Source: a virus. From it: 28,236 nucleotides of DNA. Positions 15,116 to 22,011 of this stretch are shown piece by piece (the first letter of the stretch is position 1; each line of letters starts with the position of its first letter). The position numbers and the translations under genes are program-made. The stretch spans positions 1 to 28,236 of the IMG/VR virus record IMGVR_UViG_3300049255_000026, one strand, 5' to 3'. Under the pieces are notes generated by a model. That model was not told the origin of the DNA, ran no database searches, and saw nothing but the letters and a program-made list of their open reading frames with translations.

Positions 15116-16587
15116 CGGTTCTGCTCCGCATATCGGTCGGTGGGTTCGTAGTCGTGAACATGCAGCCCCTGCGAGGCCGCGATCAGGTCTTGGATGGGCT
15201 TGCCGAAGCCCGGCAGGTAGGCAGGCGCCGGTGCGACGGGATAGGCGAACGTGCACGCGAGCGCGTCCTCAAGGTCCGGGGATCGGCCGATGCGCGCCTT
15301 GATCTGGTCTTTCTCCTCGACCAGGATCCGGCCCTGCTTGAGGCTGTACGTCATCGTCGACAACCCCATCACCATTTCGGGGATTGGCGGCAGTGCGCCG
15401 CCGTCTTTGATCCAGGCGACCATCTCCCAAATCATCTCGGCGCGTTTGTTGTAGAAGCGCTCGGGCTCGTGGGCCTTGCCGGCGAACTGCACGGGCAGCG
15501 CGTTCGTCCAGCCCATGCCCTTTAGCTGGTCGTACCAGCCGGCACCGAAGCCGCCGGTCGCGTCGATCTGGATGGAGTCGGCGCCCCACTCTGCAGCGAG
15601 GCGGCCTGTATGAGCGCCGCCCTGTAGGGAGTCCAGGTTTCGCATGCGTAGGGGCTGAAAGGCTGCCTTACCCTGGCGTTTGAAGATGACGGATTCGTCG
15701 TCACCGAATCGAGCCACGTCCACGCCCATGATCTTCGGGAATCGGCCGTACTGCAGTTCGGTGTAATGCCGCTTCTGCGCATCGCGCACCTCATCGGGGG
15801 AGATCAGCGTGTTGAGACCGGTGGGCGGAAAACGTCCGAAGACGTTCACCATCACCCAGGGGTTTTCGCGCCCCCACGTCGCGATCTGCTTGCGCGCCCA
15901 GTCGATGTCGACCCGGGAGGCACGGAGCGGATCGTCAGGATCGCCCGTAATCTCGGTGACGTGCCAGTTGTGGCGGTCGTTGAGGACGGCGTGTCCGAGC
16001 GCTCCGTCGTGCTGGGTGGGGTTGCCGGCCATGACGATGTGCTGGTCGCCGCCGCCGGCGAGCACGGCCTCTGCTGCTGCCAGTACCGCAACAGGTATCC
16101 CCCCCGCTTCATCCAGGATGGCAAGCGCGTGATCGGCGTGGAATCCTGCGAGGGTGTTGGCTTGCTCTTGGCTGTTGCCTTGTCGTGGCCAGGCGCGCGC
16201 TGAGGCATACCAGGTCTCCGGTTTTTCCTTGTGGAAGACTTTGGACTTCGTCCAGGTGAACTGGTCCTTCAAGAACGGCGACTTCGCCTGCCACTTGGCA
16301 AGCTCCGTCCACAGGCCGTCGTCCAAGTTATCGCCCGTGACCGACGTGCAGAGGATCTTCGGATCGATGCGGGTCGCCAGGAAGTTCCAGGTGATCCACG
16401 CCAGAAGCGCGGTCTTGCCCGGGCCCTTGCACGCGGTCATCGCCAAACGCTGATGCGTCGGGAAGGCGTCCAGGATCTCATCCTGCCAGGCATCCGGCGT
16501 GACGCTGAACACCTCGCGCACGAAGACGGAGGGGCGCTCGCGCCAGAGCCTAATGCGCTGTATCGCTACTGCGGTCGGATTCATCAT
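15112..16587 (-). CDS. terL: Terminase large subunit
   Basis: The 491-residue protein is the ATPase/nuclease of the packaging motor. Walker A is TACKGPGKTA at 51-60, Walker B LAILDEAGG near 155-163, and the nuclease domain has GVDVARFGDDES with Asp290, IDATGGFG with Asp342, and SPDLEDALACTF with Asp441. Substrates are concatemeric phage DNA and ATP; it docks on the portal. The 38-bp overlap with the upstream small-subunit-like gene indicates coupled translation. The start is MMNPTAV at 16587; the second ATG at 16584 is equally possible. Confidence 0.97.
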   Translation of the reverse strand: MMNPTAVAIQRIRLWRERPSVFVREVFSVTPDAWQDEILDAFPTHQRLAMTACKGPGKTALLAWITWNFLATRIDPKILCTSVTGDNLDDGLWTELAKWQAKSPFLKDQFTWTKSKVFHKEKPETWYASARAWPRQGNSQEQANTLAGFHADHALAILDEAGGIPVAVLAAAEAVLAGGGDQHIVMAGNPTQHDGALGHAVLNDRHNWHVTEITGDPDDPLRASRVDIDWARKQIATWGRENPWVMVNVFGRFPPTGLNTLISPDEVRDAQKRHYTELQYGRFPKIMGVDVARFGDDESVIFKRQGKAAFQPLRMRNLDSLQGGAHTGRLAAEWGADSIQIDATGGFGAGWYDQLKGMGWTNALPVQFAGKAHEPERFYNKRAEMIWEMVAWIKDGGALPPIPEMVMGLSTMTYSLKQGRILVEEKDQIKARIGRSPDLEDALACTFAYPVAPAPAYLPGFGKPIQDLIAASQGLHVHDYEPTDRYAEQNR

Positions 16588-16882
16588 CGGCTTTGGCCGC
16601 GGCGGAGGCGATCAGGCTTTCGAGCGAGATATGGCCGCTCACGTTGATGTCGCGCGGGTTCTCGGCGCGGGCGATGAGCCGCTCGACCAGGAAGCACGCC
16701 GCGCGCACCTGCTCGGGGCTCATGGTCGCCTTGACGAGCTCGCCGGGCTTCGATCCGCCCGTACCGCCGGTCGGATAGTAGAGCTCGTCCATGGCGAACT
16801 TTTGCAGCCGCTCGACGAGCTTCGAGGCCTTGATGCGCATCAGCACCCGCTCGGTGTCCAGGCGATTCAAGCGCGCGGCCAT
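16550..16882 (-). CDS. Putative terminase small subunit
   Basis: This 110-residue protein is directly upstream of, and overlaps by 38 bp, the large terminase gene. It is mostly helical: RLNRLDTERVLMRIKASKLVE, a long amphipathic helix, then MSPEQVRAACFLVERLIARAE, followed by a charged tail. Small terminases recognise the packaging start in DNA; here no clear HTH motif is seen, so the assignment rests on position and size. Some phages encode an unrelated small protein here. Confidence 0.6.
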   Translation of the reverse strand: MAARLNRLDTERVLMRIKASKLVERLQKFAMDELYYPTGGTGGSKPGELVKATMSPEQVRAACFLVERLIARAENPRDINVSGHISLESLIASAAAKADDESDRSSDTAH

Positions 16883-17223
16883 CAGTGCTCGCGTCCGGGC
16901 GTAATGATCGTGGGCGCGGCGGCGGCTTTCAGGCGCGGGATGATGTTGCCGTTGATGGCCTCGACGGTCAGGTGCGCGAGGTAATCCTCGACGGTGTCGA
17001 AGTTCTCCGCCTCGATCGGCAGTAGGCGCGCCTGCATCAGGAGCGTGATGACGGCGGTCAGGCGTGCCGACTGCAGCAGGCCGTTGATGTAGGCGCTGAA
17101 GGCCGCGCCCTGGGCTGCCATGCCCTGCGCCATCGCGGCGTCGGCAAGCCGCGCTTGGGCGTCCTCGAGCAACGAGACGGCGGGTTTCTGTGCCGCCTGA
17201 GATGAATTCGGGGAAAGACTCAA
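16882..17223 (-). CDS. Hypothetical helical phage protein
   Basis: Ala/Leu-rich, largely helical product (LLEDAQARLADAAMAQGMAA, then LTAVITLLMQARLLPIE). I choose the TTG at 17223, giving 113 residues, because AGGGAG lies 10 bases upstream; the frame also extends to a TTG at 17301. Its stop overlaps the next start by 3 bp. Function is unknown; the position before the small terminase gene suggests a packaging or late role. Confidence 0.55.
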   Translation of the reverse strand: MSLSPNSSQAAQKPAVSLLEDAQARLADAAMAQGMAAQGAAFSAYINGLLQSARLTAVITLLMQARLLPIEAENFDTVEDYLAHLTVEAINGNIIPRLKAAAAPTIITPGREH

Positions 17224-17303
17224 ATCGGTGACGCTCCCTGACAGGACCGTCCCGAATACTATTCGCGCGTCAAGCCGCTGTTCGCAACATTTGGGCCACA
17301 AGG

Positions 17304-17317
17304 GTGATGCGCATCAC
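17304..17317. promoter_or_regulatory. 14-bp palindrome GTGATGCGCATCAC
   Basis: A perfect inverted repeat lies over the stop of the putative nuclease gene, with a further GCGCATCAC half-site about 20 bp to the right (near 17329). It is upstream of the packaging genes on their strand and could be an operator for late-gene control. No strong -35/-10 pair was found. Confidence 0.3.
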
Positions 17318-17748
17318 AGATCGACCTCGCGCATCACCCACTTGCCGGCCGCGTTCTTGCGCCACGCCTGCACTACGATCCGAAGCGCCTGGGCGACCAG
17401 GGGGTAGTTCTCGTGCTCGGTGATCTTGGCGATCCGCGCCGCGAAGTTGCCGCCATTGCCGCCGGTGGCCTGCACGCCGACGATGTCCTCTCCCTTGATC
17501 GCGAGGATGTCGATGAACCCGTAGAGGTCCTGCCGGATGCGCACGTGCGGGTTCCAGTGCTCCACCACGGCACACAGGTACCCGAGGCCGCGCCAGTGCT
17601 TGAGCGAGCGCTGCGTCGGGCTCACGCCCTTCGGCTTGCGCGTCGCTTTCGGCAATGGCGCGCTGAGCGCGGCGAGCTCATCCGGCGTGAGCGCGCTGTC
17701 CTCGGGGCTTAAGTTTGCGCCCGGCTGCCAGAATTCAGGCTGGGTCAT
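17314..17748 (-). CDS. PD-(D/E)XK-like nuclease fold protein, possibly inactive
   Basis: From the ATG at 17748 the product is 144 residues. The core SPTQRSLKHWRGLGYLCAVVE (44-63, so Glu63), RIRQDLYGFIDILAI (70-84, Asp80) and VGVQATGGNGG (91-100) matches the alpha-beta layout of small PD-(D/E)XK nucleases, with the E-x-K pair replaced by Q-A-T. Related phage proteins carry similar Gln-x-Thr versions, as I recall. It may act in replication or packaging DNA processing, or bind DNA without cutting. It overlaps the next gene upstream by 14 bp. The catalytic status is inference. Confidence 0.6.
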   Translation of the reverse strand: MTQPEFWQPGANLSPEDSALTPDELAALSAPLPKATRKPKGVSPTQRSLKHWRGLGYLCAVVEHWNPHVRIRQDLYGFIDILAIKGEDIVGVQATGGNGGNFAARIAKITEHENYPLVAQALRIVVQAWRKNAAGKWVMREVDL

Positions 17749-17941
17749 GCAGCGCTTCACGGAGCTTCTCGAGCTGCTGGCGGCTCTCGTGCTCGCGGCA
17801 GATCTGCCACGCACGCTGCTCGGTGATGGCGTACGAGGCGACGATGGCCGCGTAGGTCTCGCCGGCCGCGCGACGCGAGATGATGTCGGCATTGCGCAGG
17901 AGGCGGTTGTTTCGGGCGTCGGGTTGCGGAGTGTCGGTCAT
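17735..17941 (-). CDS. Small helix-turn-helix protein
   Basis: Sixty-eight residues from the ATG at 17941, chosen because GGGGA is six bases upstream. The stretch NADIISRRAAGETYAAIVAS followed by ITEQRAWQICREHE is an HTH of the type seen in sigma-like and Mor-like proteins, and the C-terminal part is a charged helix. It could be a late activator acting on packaging genes. Its stop overlaps the nuclease-like gene by 14 bp. Confidence 0.6.
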   Translation of the reverse strand: MTDTPQPDARNNRLLRNADIISRRAAGETYAAIVASYAITEQRAWQICREHESRQQLEKLREALHDPA

Positions 17942-17943
17942 GG

Positions 17944-18348
17944 TCATTCCCCGTCGAACGCATCGCGTTGTTTGGCAGGTACTTTGAAGCTGTCGAGGCC
18001 GAGCGTGAAACCCTCGGGATCGCAAAAGACGAGCATTGCTTCCTTGCCAACCTCATCAACCCAGGTATTGGACTTCGGCATGCTCACAGCGTTGATTTGA
18101 AACTGCAATTTGCCTTTCAACTGCGCCTTGACGATCTCGACCGGGATCGATTCGTAGCTCCGGGCGGCGATCTCGTGCACCGCGTGGTTGATCGAGTCGG
18201 CCACCGCATCACGCAGGCGATCGACGATGTCCTGCTGCTGGTCCTCGCTCATGGCCGAGTAGCGCGGGCTGATGACGGCCATCTCAACCATGATTGCCTT
18301 CAAGATCTGGTTGCCGACGGAGTCGATGACTTGTGCTGTTTTTTCCAT
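17944..18348 (-). CDS. Hypothetical phage protein
   Basis: The ATG at 18348 gives 134 residues; a longer upstream extension is a shadow of the next gene. The protein begins with a helix (MEKTAQVIDSVGNQILKAIM), is Glu/Asp-rich in the middle and ends with beta-type segments (LKGKLQFQINAVSMP, AMLVFCDPEGFTL). No recognised domain. The ATG overlaps the upstream stop as TAATG. It belongs to the replication block by position. Confidence 0.7.
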   Translation of the reverse strand: MEKTAQVIDSVGNQILKAIMVEMAVISPRYSAMSEDQQQDIVDRLRDAVADSINHAVHEIAARSYESIPVEIVKAQLKGKLQFQINAVSMPKSNTWVDEVGKEAMLVFCDPEGFTLGLDSFKVPAKQRDAFDGE

Positions 18349-18560
18349 TATTCGGATCCCTCGTGTGTTTCGGCCGGTTGGTTCAATTCTCGGTGGTGTT
18401 CGGCGAGCGCTTTCGCGGAGGTCGCGCTGTCGCATTCGGCGTTCAGCATCTGCAGCCCGGTGTCCGGGTCTGCGACCCAGACCTGGAAGCCGTCGCGAGT
18501 GTCGCGCGTGACCTCGTACGAACCGCTCCGCCAGCCGCCGGGGATCGGGCGCCAGTTCAC
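18348..18560 (-). CDS. Hypothetical small phage protein
   Basis: Seventy residues from a GTG at 18560, which has GGAG six bases upstream and overlaps the helicase stop as GTGA. An earlier TTG at 18578 is possible. The sequence has a Trp/Gly-rich start, a beta-like middle (SYEVTRDTRDGFQVWVADP) and a helical acidic tail. No known family. Confidence 0.6.
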   Translation of the reverse strand: MNWRPIPGGWRSGSYEVTRDTRDGFQVWVADPDTGLQMLNAECDSATSAKALAEHHRELNQPAETHEGSE

Positions 18561-19504
18561 GCGAGCTCCGGGTAGCAAAGCTCGCCGTACGCACCGCCGG
18601 GCAAGTAGCGCGTGACCTCGACGTCGTGCAGATGCGGCTTGAACTGGCGCAGCCGACGGTTGAAATACCCTCGGATCGTCGGGCAGGCCCCCGTGTGATA
18701 GCGCTGCTTGCGGACGTAGATTTCCATGCCTGTGAATTCCTGACCGCCGTTGTTGTCATTGTCGCATCGGCGCACGAACAGCACGTTGTCCGCAAGGCGC
18801 CCGATGTCAGCGGAGCCTGCGACGTCGTTGATGTCGGGCTCTTGGTTTGCGCTCACCAACTTGCGGGGATGCGCGACCAAATGGATGTGCACGCCAGCGG
18901 TCGCGGCGGTGGCCTCGAGCGCGTTGCCAAACAGCCGCTGCGCCTCCCAGTCGCCTGAATGCACGTCGAGCCGGGCCAGCGAATCGACGATGGCGTGGCG
19001 CACGCCTTGGCGGGCGAGGACGCGGATCACCGCAAGGATCCGCGCGTGCTCGGCGATGCCGCGCCGGTAGGACCACAGACGCAGCTTGTCATGCCAGCAA
19101 TCGACGCACCACTGCAGGCCGTCGGCCGTGGGGTTGTCCGTGCCCAATGCGACGCACGCCAGGCGGTAGAACACGTCCATCGGATTTTCCTCGAGGCTCG
19201 CGATAAAAACCGCCTTCTCGGCGCGCATCAGGTGGCACGCAAACTGTCGCAGCAGCGTCGTCTTGCCGGTGCCTGGAAAGCCCGACCAAATCGTGAAGCC
19301 GGCGGGGAAGAACCGTAGTTCGTGCCCGTCCGGATCGAACGGTGCGGTGTCATAGGCGGCCTGGCGGCGTTTGTACTCGCTCAACAGGTCGACGACGTTG
19401 AGCTTGTTCAGGTCGACGAGCTCCTGCTCGGGCTCGATGTCGCGCTCGAGAAACTGCGGATCGTCCGCCTCGACGAAAATTCCACGCATGTTACGCGGCT
19501 GCAT
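18557..19504 (-). CDS. RecA-fold (DnaB/Twinkle-like) replicative helicase
   Basis: The 315-residue protein has Walker A GFPGTGKTT (75-83), Walker B AIVDS (171-175) and a DnaB-type VHIHLVAHPRK motif (205-215). The N-terminal ~60 residues are not a primase, so this resembles the helicase half of Twinkle/gp4 proteins. It would unwind the phage replication fork with the DUF1376 protein upstream. The ATG at 19504 has GGAG seven bases upstream; the next ATG at 19489 is an alternative. The start overlaps the preceding stop. Confidence 0.88.
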   Translation of the reverse strand: MQPRNMRGIFVEADDPQFLERDIEPEQELVDLNKLNVVDLLSEYKRRQAAYDTAPFDPDGHELRFFPAGFTIWSGFPGTGKTTLLRQFACHLMRAEKAVFIASLEENPMDVFYRLACVALGTDNPTADGLQWCVDCWHDKLRLWSYRRGIAEHARILAVIRVLARQGVRHAIVDSLARLDVHSGDWEAQRLFGNALEATAATAGVHIHLVAHPRKLVSANQEPDINDVAGSADIGRLADNVLFVRRCDNDNNGGQEFTGMEIYVRKQRYHTGACPTIRGYFNRRLRQFKPHLHDVEVTRYLPGGAYGELCYPELA

Positions 19505-19859
19505 GGGGGGACTCCGCCCACTCGATCATGCTGCCGTAGGACTCGCACAGGTACGGCGAGGTGTTGAGCGTTTGGGCGCAGTTGCACCAGGTTTTCGCGC
19601 TGAACTTGACGCCCCGTGACTGCGCCAATTGCCATACGCGGCTCGCGAGCTCGCAGCGATCGAACATGAAAATCACCTCTAGGCCCTCGAGAAGCTGCAC
19701 CGGCATCACCTCGCCGGGTTGGTGAAAAATCACCAGACAACCGACGCCTTGCAGGCGCTGCGGCAGGTGCCGTTTAGTCGTCACAATCACCGGCAGGGAC
19801 GGCTTGCGGCCGCCCAGACGCAGCTGCCTCAACGCATCCCACGGGTTCGATTCGGTCAT
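19491..19859 (-). CDS. Hypothetical protein of the replication block
   Basis: From the ATG at 19859 the product is 122 residues. The core RKPSLPVIVTTKRHLPQRLQ, followed by GVGCLVIFHQPGE, a MFDRCELASRVWQLA helix and a cysteine pair near the end (CNCAQ), suggests a small alpha/beta fold. I do not recognise a family. It overlaps the DUF1376 gene stop by 4 bp and sits between replication initiator and helicase, so a loader or helicase-partner role is possible. Confidence 0.65.
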   Translation of the reverse strand: MTESNPWDALRQLRLGGRKPSLPVIVTTKRHLPQRLQGVGCLVIFHQPGEVMPVQLLEGLEVIFMFDRCELASRVWQLAQSRGVKFSAKTWCNCAQTLNTSPYLCESYGSMIEWAESPHAAA

Positions 19860-20569
19860 GTCACGCGACTCCAGACGATCTCGGGTTTGGTTTGTTTTCG
19901 GGCGTAATTGCCGCGATCCTTCGCGGTGCGCACCCAGTTGCGCCAGGTCGCCGACCAGTCGGTGTGCGGGTTCTTGAACTCGCAATCCTTGAATTTCGCC
20001 GCTTCACGTTCCGGGTCGATGTCGGGGATTTCGGTGACCGCGAAAGCGAGATCAACGGGGAACTCGGGTGGACAGCGCCTGGCGGCCTTCGGTTTTGGCC
20101 TGGCCTGTGCGGGGGGCGGATCGCCCTCCGACTGTCTTGAATTGGGAGTGGGAGTGGGAGTGGGAGTGGGAGGTTGATTTTTGGTTGTAACCGAATCGAT
20201 GGGTTCGTCGTAACCACCGTTATAACCACCGTTACCCTTTTGGCTGGTCCAGCGCTTCGCCGCCGATGCCCGACCGCTCGCCCTCTGCTTCTCGATAAAG
20301 ATGCGATCGGCGCGCAGCTCGCGCTCGGCCCGGTCGTTTGTCAAACCGTCTGCCGTCTCACGCCAGAACTGGCGCACCACCGAATCGATTGCGTCCCGGT
20401 CAGCCTTCGACTCGGCTCGCAGCAGGCGGTAGAGCGTGCGCCCCGTGGGCAGCGGTTTTTCGGTCGCATAAAACGTCTGCATCATCAAAAGGTATGCGCC
20501 ATGTTCGGCGATCGACAGGTGACCGGTCTTCTTGGCGTAGTCCCCGATGTGATGCTTGTAGAAATTCAC
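19856..20569 (-). CDS. DUF1376 (YdaU-type) phage replication protein
   Basis: The 237-residue protein starts MNFYKHHIGDYAKKTGHLS (GTG at 20569, with AAGGGG just upstream), the typical N-terminus of the DUF1376 family, followed by the HGAYLLMMQTFYATEKPLP helix. The family occurs as a replication initiator or O-like protein in lambdoid and related phages. A linker with a (Thr-Pro) run (about 133-141) leads to a C-terminal basic part with WSATWRNWVRTAKDRGNY, probably helicase or DNA contact. Neighbours: the helicase two genes downstream and the 61-residue gene upstream. Confidence 0.85.
   Translation of the reverse strand: MNFYKHHIGDYAKKTGHLSIAEHGAYLLMMQTFYATEKPLPTGRTLYRLLRAESKADRDAIDSVVRQFWRETADGLTNDRAERELRADRIFIEKQRASGRASAAKRWTSQKGNGGYNGGYDEPIDSVTTKNQPPTPTPTPTPNSRQSEGDPPPAQARPKPKAARRCPPEFPVDLAFAVTEIPDIDPEREAAKFKDCEFKNPHTDWSATWRNWVRTAKDRGNYARKQTKPEIVWSRVT
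20144..20173. repeat. Hexanucleotide tandem repeat in the DUF1376 gene
   Basis: Four perfect copies of GGGAGT and a fifth, GGGAGG, encode the Thr-Pro run on the minus strand. The period is a multiple of three, so unit gain or loss would change linker length without a frameshift. Confidence 0.8.
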
Positions 20570-20751
20570 AGCCCCTTGGCCCTTTCCATCTCGCGCATTC
20601 GTTCAGGTGAGCGCCGGTCGACGTAGAACCCCATGCGAGCAAACCAAAACTTCTGCTCCGGCACGTCGAGCGCAGTCTTCATCCGCTGGTAGCAGAACTC
20701 GATCAGGTATTCGTTGAGGGCATCGTCGGCCTGGACGGGCAGCGCGTTCAT
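20566..20751 (-). CDS. Small phage protein at the head of the replication block
   Basis: Sixty-one residues from the ATG at 20751: MNALPVQADDALNEYLIEFC, then QRMKTALDVPEQKFWFARMG and an Arg/Glu-rich tail. The stop overlaps the DUF1376 start as GTGA. Function is unknown. A longer frame upstream enters the gap and is not supported. Confidence 0.65.
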   Translation of the reverse strand: MNALPVQADDALNEYLIEFCYQRMKTALDVPEQKFWFARMGFYVDRRSPERMREMERAKGL

Positions 20752-20794
20752 GGTGTTACCCGTTGCGTGCGGTCGCGTACAGACGCGCTTAAGG

Positions 20795-20811
20795 GGCTTG
20801 ACATACAAGCC
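20795..20811. promoter_or_regulatory. Inverted repeat with a TTGACA box in the 20752-20921 gap
   Basis: Arms GGCTTG and CAAGCC flank ACATA, and a perfect TTGACA lies at 20798-20803. A matching -10 was not found at 16-18 bp on the plus strand. The site lies between the minus replication operon and the plus membrane-protein gene, so it could serve as an operator for either. Confidence 0.3.
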
Positions 20812-20921
20812 AAGGATGGGGAGTCGGCGCGCGACATATTGCGCCTCCGGCAAATGGAGCCCGCTGCGCCCCGTGCTACGTTGATGTGGCGAGACCCCAA
20901 CTTCACACGGAGCGAGCGGAC

Positions 20922-21095
20922 ATGGACCCTGACACCAAAAGAAACCTGGACATCGTGCTGTGGGGCGCCGCCGCCCCAACTGCGGCGTATTTCCTCATCA
21001 CGCGGATTTTCGACATGCACGGCGAGGGAAAAGAAGCATTGGCAACGCTGCTGTCGTTCGTGGGCTTGTCGATATTGGTGAAGAGGCACGGATAA
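20922..21095 (+). CDS. Small membrane protein, unknown function
   Basis: The 57-residue product from the ATG at 20922 has GGAG about ten bases upstream. It has a first hydrophobic segment DIVLWGAAAPTAAYFLITRIF, a polar turn (DMHGEGKEA) and a second segment LATLLSFVGLSILV, ending in a basic tail. Two membrane spans or a hairpin fit. It is plus strand between minus genes and converges on the RHH gene. Candidates are a superinfection-exclusion protein or a moron; neither is shown. Confidence 0.6.
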   Translation: MDPDTKRNLDIVLWGAAAPTAAYFLITRIFDMHGEGKEALATLLSFVGLSILVKRHG

Positions 21096-21145
21096 AAACC
21101 GCGCGTCGTTGTCATATTTCCACCGATCGATGGACGTCCAGGCGG

Positions 21146-21376
21146 TCACAGTTTCGCAATCCCGGATCTAGGTCGCACGCTGTCGCCCAATCCCTCGCGG
21201 TGCAGCAATTCTGCCAGTAGCCTGTGCTCTTCGAGTTTGGTGAGCGCCCAGTCGTGCAGGATTTCGCGAGCGATTTGATTCATGTCGAGACCCCGTCGCA
21301 TCGCTTCCCATTCCAGCGCCACGTGAGACTCCACGGTGATTTTCGGGCGGATCGCATCCCTGAGCTCACGCGCCAC
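21146..21376 (-). CDS. Ribbon-helix-helix-like DNA-binding protein
   Basis: Seventy-six residues from a GTG at 21376. IRPKITVESHVALEWEAMRR looks like a short strand followed by the first helix, and GLDMNQIAREILHDWALTKL the second helix, of an Arc/antitoxin-type domain. The C-terminus is a charged tail. It follows the Cro-like gene by 3 bp and is likely co-transcribed. No partner toxin is visible, so it is more likely a phage regulator. Confidence 0.6.
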   Translation of the reverse strand: MARELRDAIRPKITVESHVALEWEAMRRGLDMNQIAREILHDWALTKLEEHRLLAELLHREGLGDSVRPRSGIAKL

Positions 21377-21379
21377 AAG

Positions 21380-21577
21380 CTAGGCAGCGGTTTCGCGCGA
21401 GCGAAAATAATGAGCAAGTCGCTCTACGTAGGAGACGCCCGGGTTGACGACGATGCGGCGTCCGATCTTCTCAATGGTTCGGTAGGAAATACCGGTGCTC
21501 TCGGCAATAGCCGGCCAACTTCCCTTCGAGGCCTCAAGGCTCTCGATGACGTACTCGTGCAGCGATTGGGTGTTCAT
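21380..21577 (-). CDS. Cro-like HTH regulator
   Basis: The 65-residue product begins MNTQSLHEYVIESLEASKG and contains SWPAIAESTGISYRTIEKIG, a clear helix-turn-helix, followed by VNPGVSYVERLAHYF, a C-terminal helix typical of small phage regulators of this type. It is transcribed divergently from the repressor-like gene, with the operator copy at 21591-21608 just upstream. The promoter prediction puts the RNA start two or so bases before the ATG, and no ribosome site is present. Confidence 0.8.
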   Translation of the reverse strand: MNTQSLHEYVIESLEASKGSWPAIAESTGISYRTIEKIGRRIVVNPGVSYVERLAHYFRSRETAA

Positions 21578-21585
21578 GATGGCCG

Positions 21586-21614
21586 ATAGTACGCCCTACT
21601 TAGGGCGTATGCAA
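21586..21614 (-). promoter_or_regulatory. Predicted left promoter with operator in the spacer
   Basis: On the minus strand TTGCAT (21614-21609), a 17-base spacer, and TACTAT (21591-21586). The spacer lies within the perfect palindrome ACGCCCTACTTAGGGCGT (21591-21608). Repressor binding would therefore block RNA polymerase directly. Transcript would start near 21579, at the ATG of the Cro-like gene. Confidence 0.6.
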
Positions 21615-21621
21615 TCCGGTT

Positions 21622-21629
21622 TAGGGCGT
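21622..21629. promoter_or_regulatory. Operator half-site
   Basis: TAGGGCGT is one arm of the 18-bp palindrome; the other arm is degenerate. It lies between the left operator and the repressor-like gene, so it may support cooperative binding or autoregulation. Confidence 0.4.
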
Positions 21630-21653
21630 GACGAGTGCTTAAGTTTGCTTCGC

Positions 21654-21971
21654 ATGAAACAAACAAGAAATTCGAGAAGCAAACGTCCACCTAGCACAGC
21701 GAGCCGCCACCTTCGGGAGAATATCCTCGGTCTTTTGGCGTACAACTACCCCACGTTGTCGGCATATGCGCGCAACACCAAGCTCGCGGAGTTGTCCCGG
21801 TTGTCGCGCTCACAGATCGAGCGCATGGTCGTCGACCCGGATGACCTGTCGACCAAGATTCAGTACGTCGAGTCCAGGATCGACACGGTCGAAATGGTGG
21901 CCCTCGCTCTCAACGTAACAACGGCCGATCTGCTTACCCCTGGGTTTGCCATCAAGCGCAAAAACGTGTGA
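21654..21971 (+). CDS. XRE-like prophage repressor, putative
   Basis: From the ATG at 21654 the product is 105 residues. A basic start is followed by LRENILGLLAYNYPTLSAYA and a helix-turn-helix around AELSRLSRSQIERM, and the end ALALNVTTADLLTPGF is the classic closing helix of XRE domains. There is no C-terminal LexA-type peptidase domain, so induction would not be by RecA-stimulated self-cleavage of this protein. It lies between the two operator copies, as CI does between OL and OR. An ORF start at 21495 is possible but would overlap the divergent gene and operator. Confidence 0.75.
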   Translation: MKQTRNSRSKRPPSTASRHLRENILGLLAYNYPTLSAYARNTKLAELSRLSRSQIERMVVDPDDLSTKIQYVESRIDTVEMVALALNVTTADLLTPGFAIKRKNV

Positions 21972-21974
21972 AAA

Positions 21975-21995
21975 GCAGCATGAAAATCATGCTGC
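21975..21995. promoter_or_regulatory. 9-bp inverted repeat downstream of the repressor gene
   Basis: GCAGCATGA and TCATGCTGC are separated by AAA, 3 bp after the repressor stop. On the minus strand it is followed by TTTT. It may be a terminator for minus transcripts, or a second operator type, since a related GCAACATG follows. Confidence 0.45.
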
Positions 21996-22011
21996 AAAGC
22001 AACATGTAAAA

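Noticed and set aside
20144-20173. Phase-variable switch by the GGGAGT repeat
   Set aside because: The unit is six bases, so copy changes keep the frame; it would alter linker length only.
20798-20826. TTGACA as a plus-strand promoter
   Set aside because: No acceptable -10 at 16-18 bp; kept only as part of a low-confidence inverted repeat.
21146-21577. Toxin-antitoxin pair formed by the RHH and HTH genes
   Set aside because: Both look like DNA-binding regulators; neither resembles a toxin, and the position is that of phage immunity genes.
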